DNA of 64,000 nucleotides, from positions 62,001 to 126,000 of the forward strand of contig JAMZAV010004487.1 of assembly GCA_024449915.1 (NCBI GenBank), written 5' to 3'. Origin of the DNA: Sweltsa coloradensis (lineage: Eukaryota; Arthropoda; Insecta; Plecoptera; Chloroperlidae). Numbering within the stretch: position 1 is the stretch's first letter; the number at the start of each line of letters is the position of its first letter. Positions 63,054 through 64,000 of this stretch are shown one piece after another. The position numbers were made by a program, and so were the translations under genes. The notes beneath the pieces were generated by a model. That model searched no databases, was not told the origin of the DNA, and saw nothing but the letters and a program-made list of their open reading frames with translations.

Positions 63054-63838
63054 CTAGTCAGGGTGAACCATAGGCAGTGGCTTTAGAGCTTTTAGTGACT
63101 TTTTAAATCCTTTAATATCCTTCTCTCCCACTACCCCCTCTGTCAGGCCATTCCACTCTACCACCGTTCTGGCCATGAACGCGTTCCTTCCCACATCAGT
63201 TGCCCAAGTCCCTCTCTGATATTTCCAATTATCAACCCCTCTGGCTAGGTAATTAGGCTTTTTTAGGAGGCTATTCATCTCTCCCCACCCTTCCTGAGCT
63301 CTAGTCACCCTGAACATCTTCCCTAGTCTGTCATCTTTTCTTCTATCCTCCAGCTGCTCCCATCCTAGCTCACTTACCATACGCGTGACACTTTCGTACT
63401 TCCTTACTACCTGTCCATTTACTACTTCTTCCTTCCAAGTATTGCCCTTTCTAAGCACCCTTCTTGCAGCTCTTTTCTGAATTGCCTCTATCTCTTCTAC
63501 TTCCCCCTTCCTATACGGGTCCCATATAGCTCCCGCGTACTCGACCACCGGCCTCACCAGAGTTTTGTAAGCGTGTCCTTTTAATTCCCTACTTGCCCCT
63601 TTTAGTGTCCGCATAACAAAATTAAGGCACCTAAAGCCCTTCTTGGATACCTCCTTGACGTGTTCCTCCCAGCTGAGCTTATACTGCAACCATATTCCTA
63701 AGTATTTAATTCTTTCCACCCTTTCCATTAGTTTCCCATGAGTGAGTACCCTTCCCCTAGGCCTTGGATTATCCTCCTTCTATTGAACCTTACCCATTTA
63801 CATTTATCAATGTTAAGGCTCATTTCAGTGTTATGTCT
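63054..63838 (-). pseudogene. LINE ORF2 C-terminal fragment, reverse
   Basis: The frame 63728-63054 encodes the post-RT region: IKYLGIWLQYKLSWEEHVKE, YKTLVRPVVEYAGAIWDPYR, EEIEAIQKRAARRVLRKGN and FMARTVVEWNGLTEGVV. Upstream coding (LNIDKCKWVRFNRRR) is frameshifted near 63740 and ends at about 63838, so it is 5'-truncated. It is a different subfamily from the LINE it faces. Confidence 0.75.
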
Positions 63839-64000
63839 TGTACCCTTCTACAAATAGTTTATCATAATTTACTATGTAGTTATATTCATAATTTTTACAT
63901 AATACTAGCCTATGTATAGTATAGCCTACTGAGCAGCCACCGATTGTGTCAAAATGTAATCATTGCAATCAAAGTTGTCAATAAATATTCTATTCTATTC
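63839..64000 (+). repeat. Right edge: AATAAA and (TTCTA)n tail
   Basis: AT-rich sequence ending with CAATAAATATTCTATTCTAT. It resembles the 3' end and tail of another non-LTR element that continues past the window. Confidence 0.4.

Overview
The window looks like a repeat-rich animal nuclear genome, most probably a marine invertebrate. Protein-coding exons are short, bounded by GT/AG introns and widely spaced. The host genes I can support are a CYP4-clan cytochrome P450, a decayed F-box/leucine-rich-repeat locus and a small secreted protein. The rest is mostly SINEs, CR1-like LINEs, LTR elements and non-autonomous DNA elements. I cannot place the phylum from this sequence alone.

Host genes. 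(1) A minus-strand gene runs from 26347 down to 6680. It has four coding exons (26276-26347, 21889-22044, 19189-19344, 6680-6841), all in phase 0, and encodes a 181-residue protein with a signal peptide. It is easy to miss because no exon makes a long open frame. (2) A plus-strand CYP4-clan P450 runs from 34087 to 47435 in six recognisable exons and ends with an intact heme-binding motif. Exon 1 carries a frameshift. (3) At 3140-4590 there is an F-box/LRR pseudogene, followed at about 5318-5660 by a more degraded second copy.

Mobile DNA by region. About fifteen copies or fragments of one architecture occur at 0-2, 7.5-8, 16-21, 24, 29-32, 47-48 and 53-55 kb. It has a GGATGAGCG subterminal inverted repeat at both ends, a short hairpin after the right one, a CTAG end, and insertion between two T residues. 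This fits the non-autonomous Helentron (HINE) type. Between 8.36 and 11.95 kb an old LTR carries four other elements, three inserted in it and one inside the third. A decayed Ty3/gypsy-type element with gag, protease and truncated RT follows at 12-14.2 kb. The 55.6-61.0 kb interval is a nearly intact LTR retrotransposon with a gag-like frame, 63-bp coding repeats and no visible protease, RT or integrase. LINE remnants lie at 46-47, 49.5-51.6, 61.0-62.7 and 63.05-63.84 kb. A tRNA-headed SINE family and a 5S-rRNA-headed SINE family recur. A satellite of about 270-290 bp forms two arrays, one upstream of the P450 and one in its second intron.

How it fits together. The two spliced genes do not overlap, and their introns and flanks have absorbed nearly all of the transposable elements. 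Several insertions have an interpretable empty site elsewhere in the window, so insertion points and relative ages can be read directly. All coordinates, splice sites and repeat borders were read by eye. Family names rest on motif recognition, not on searches.
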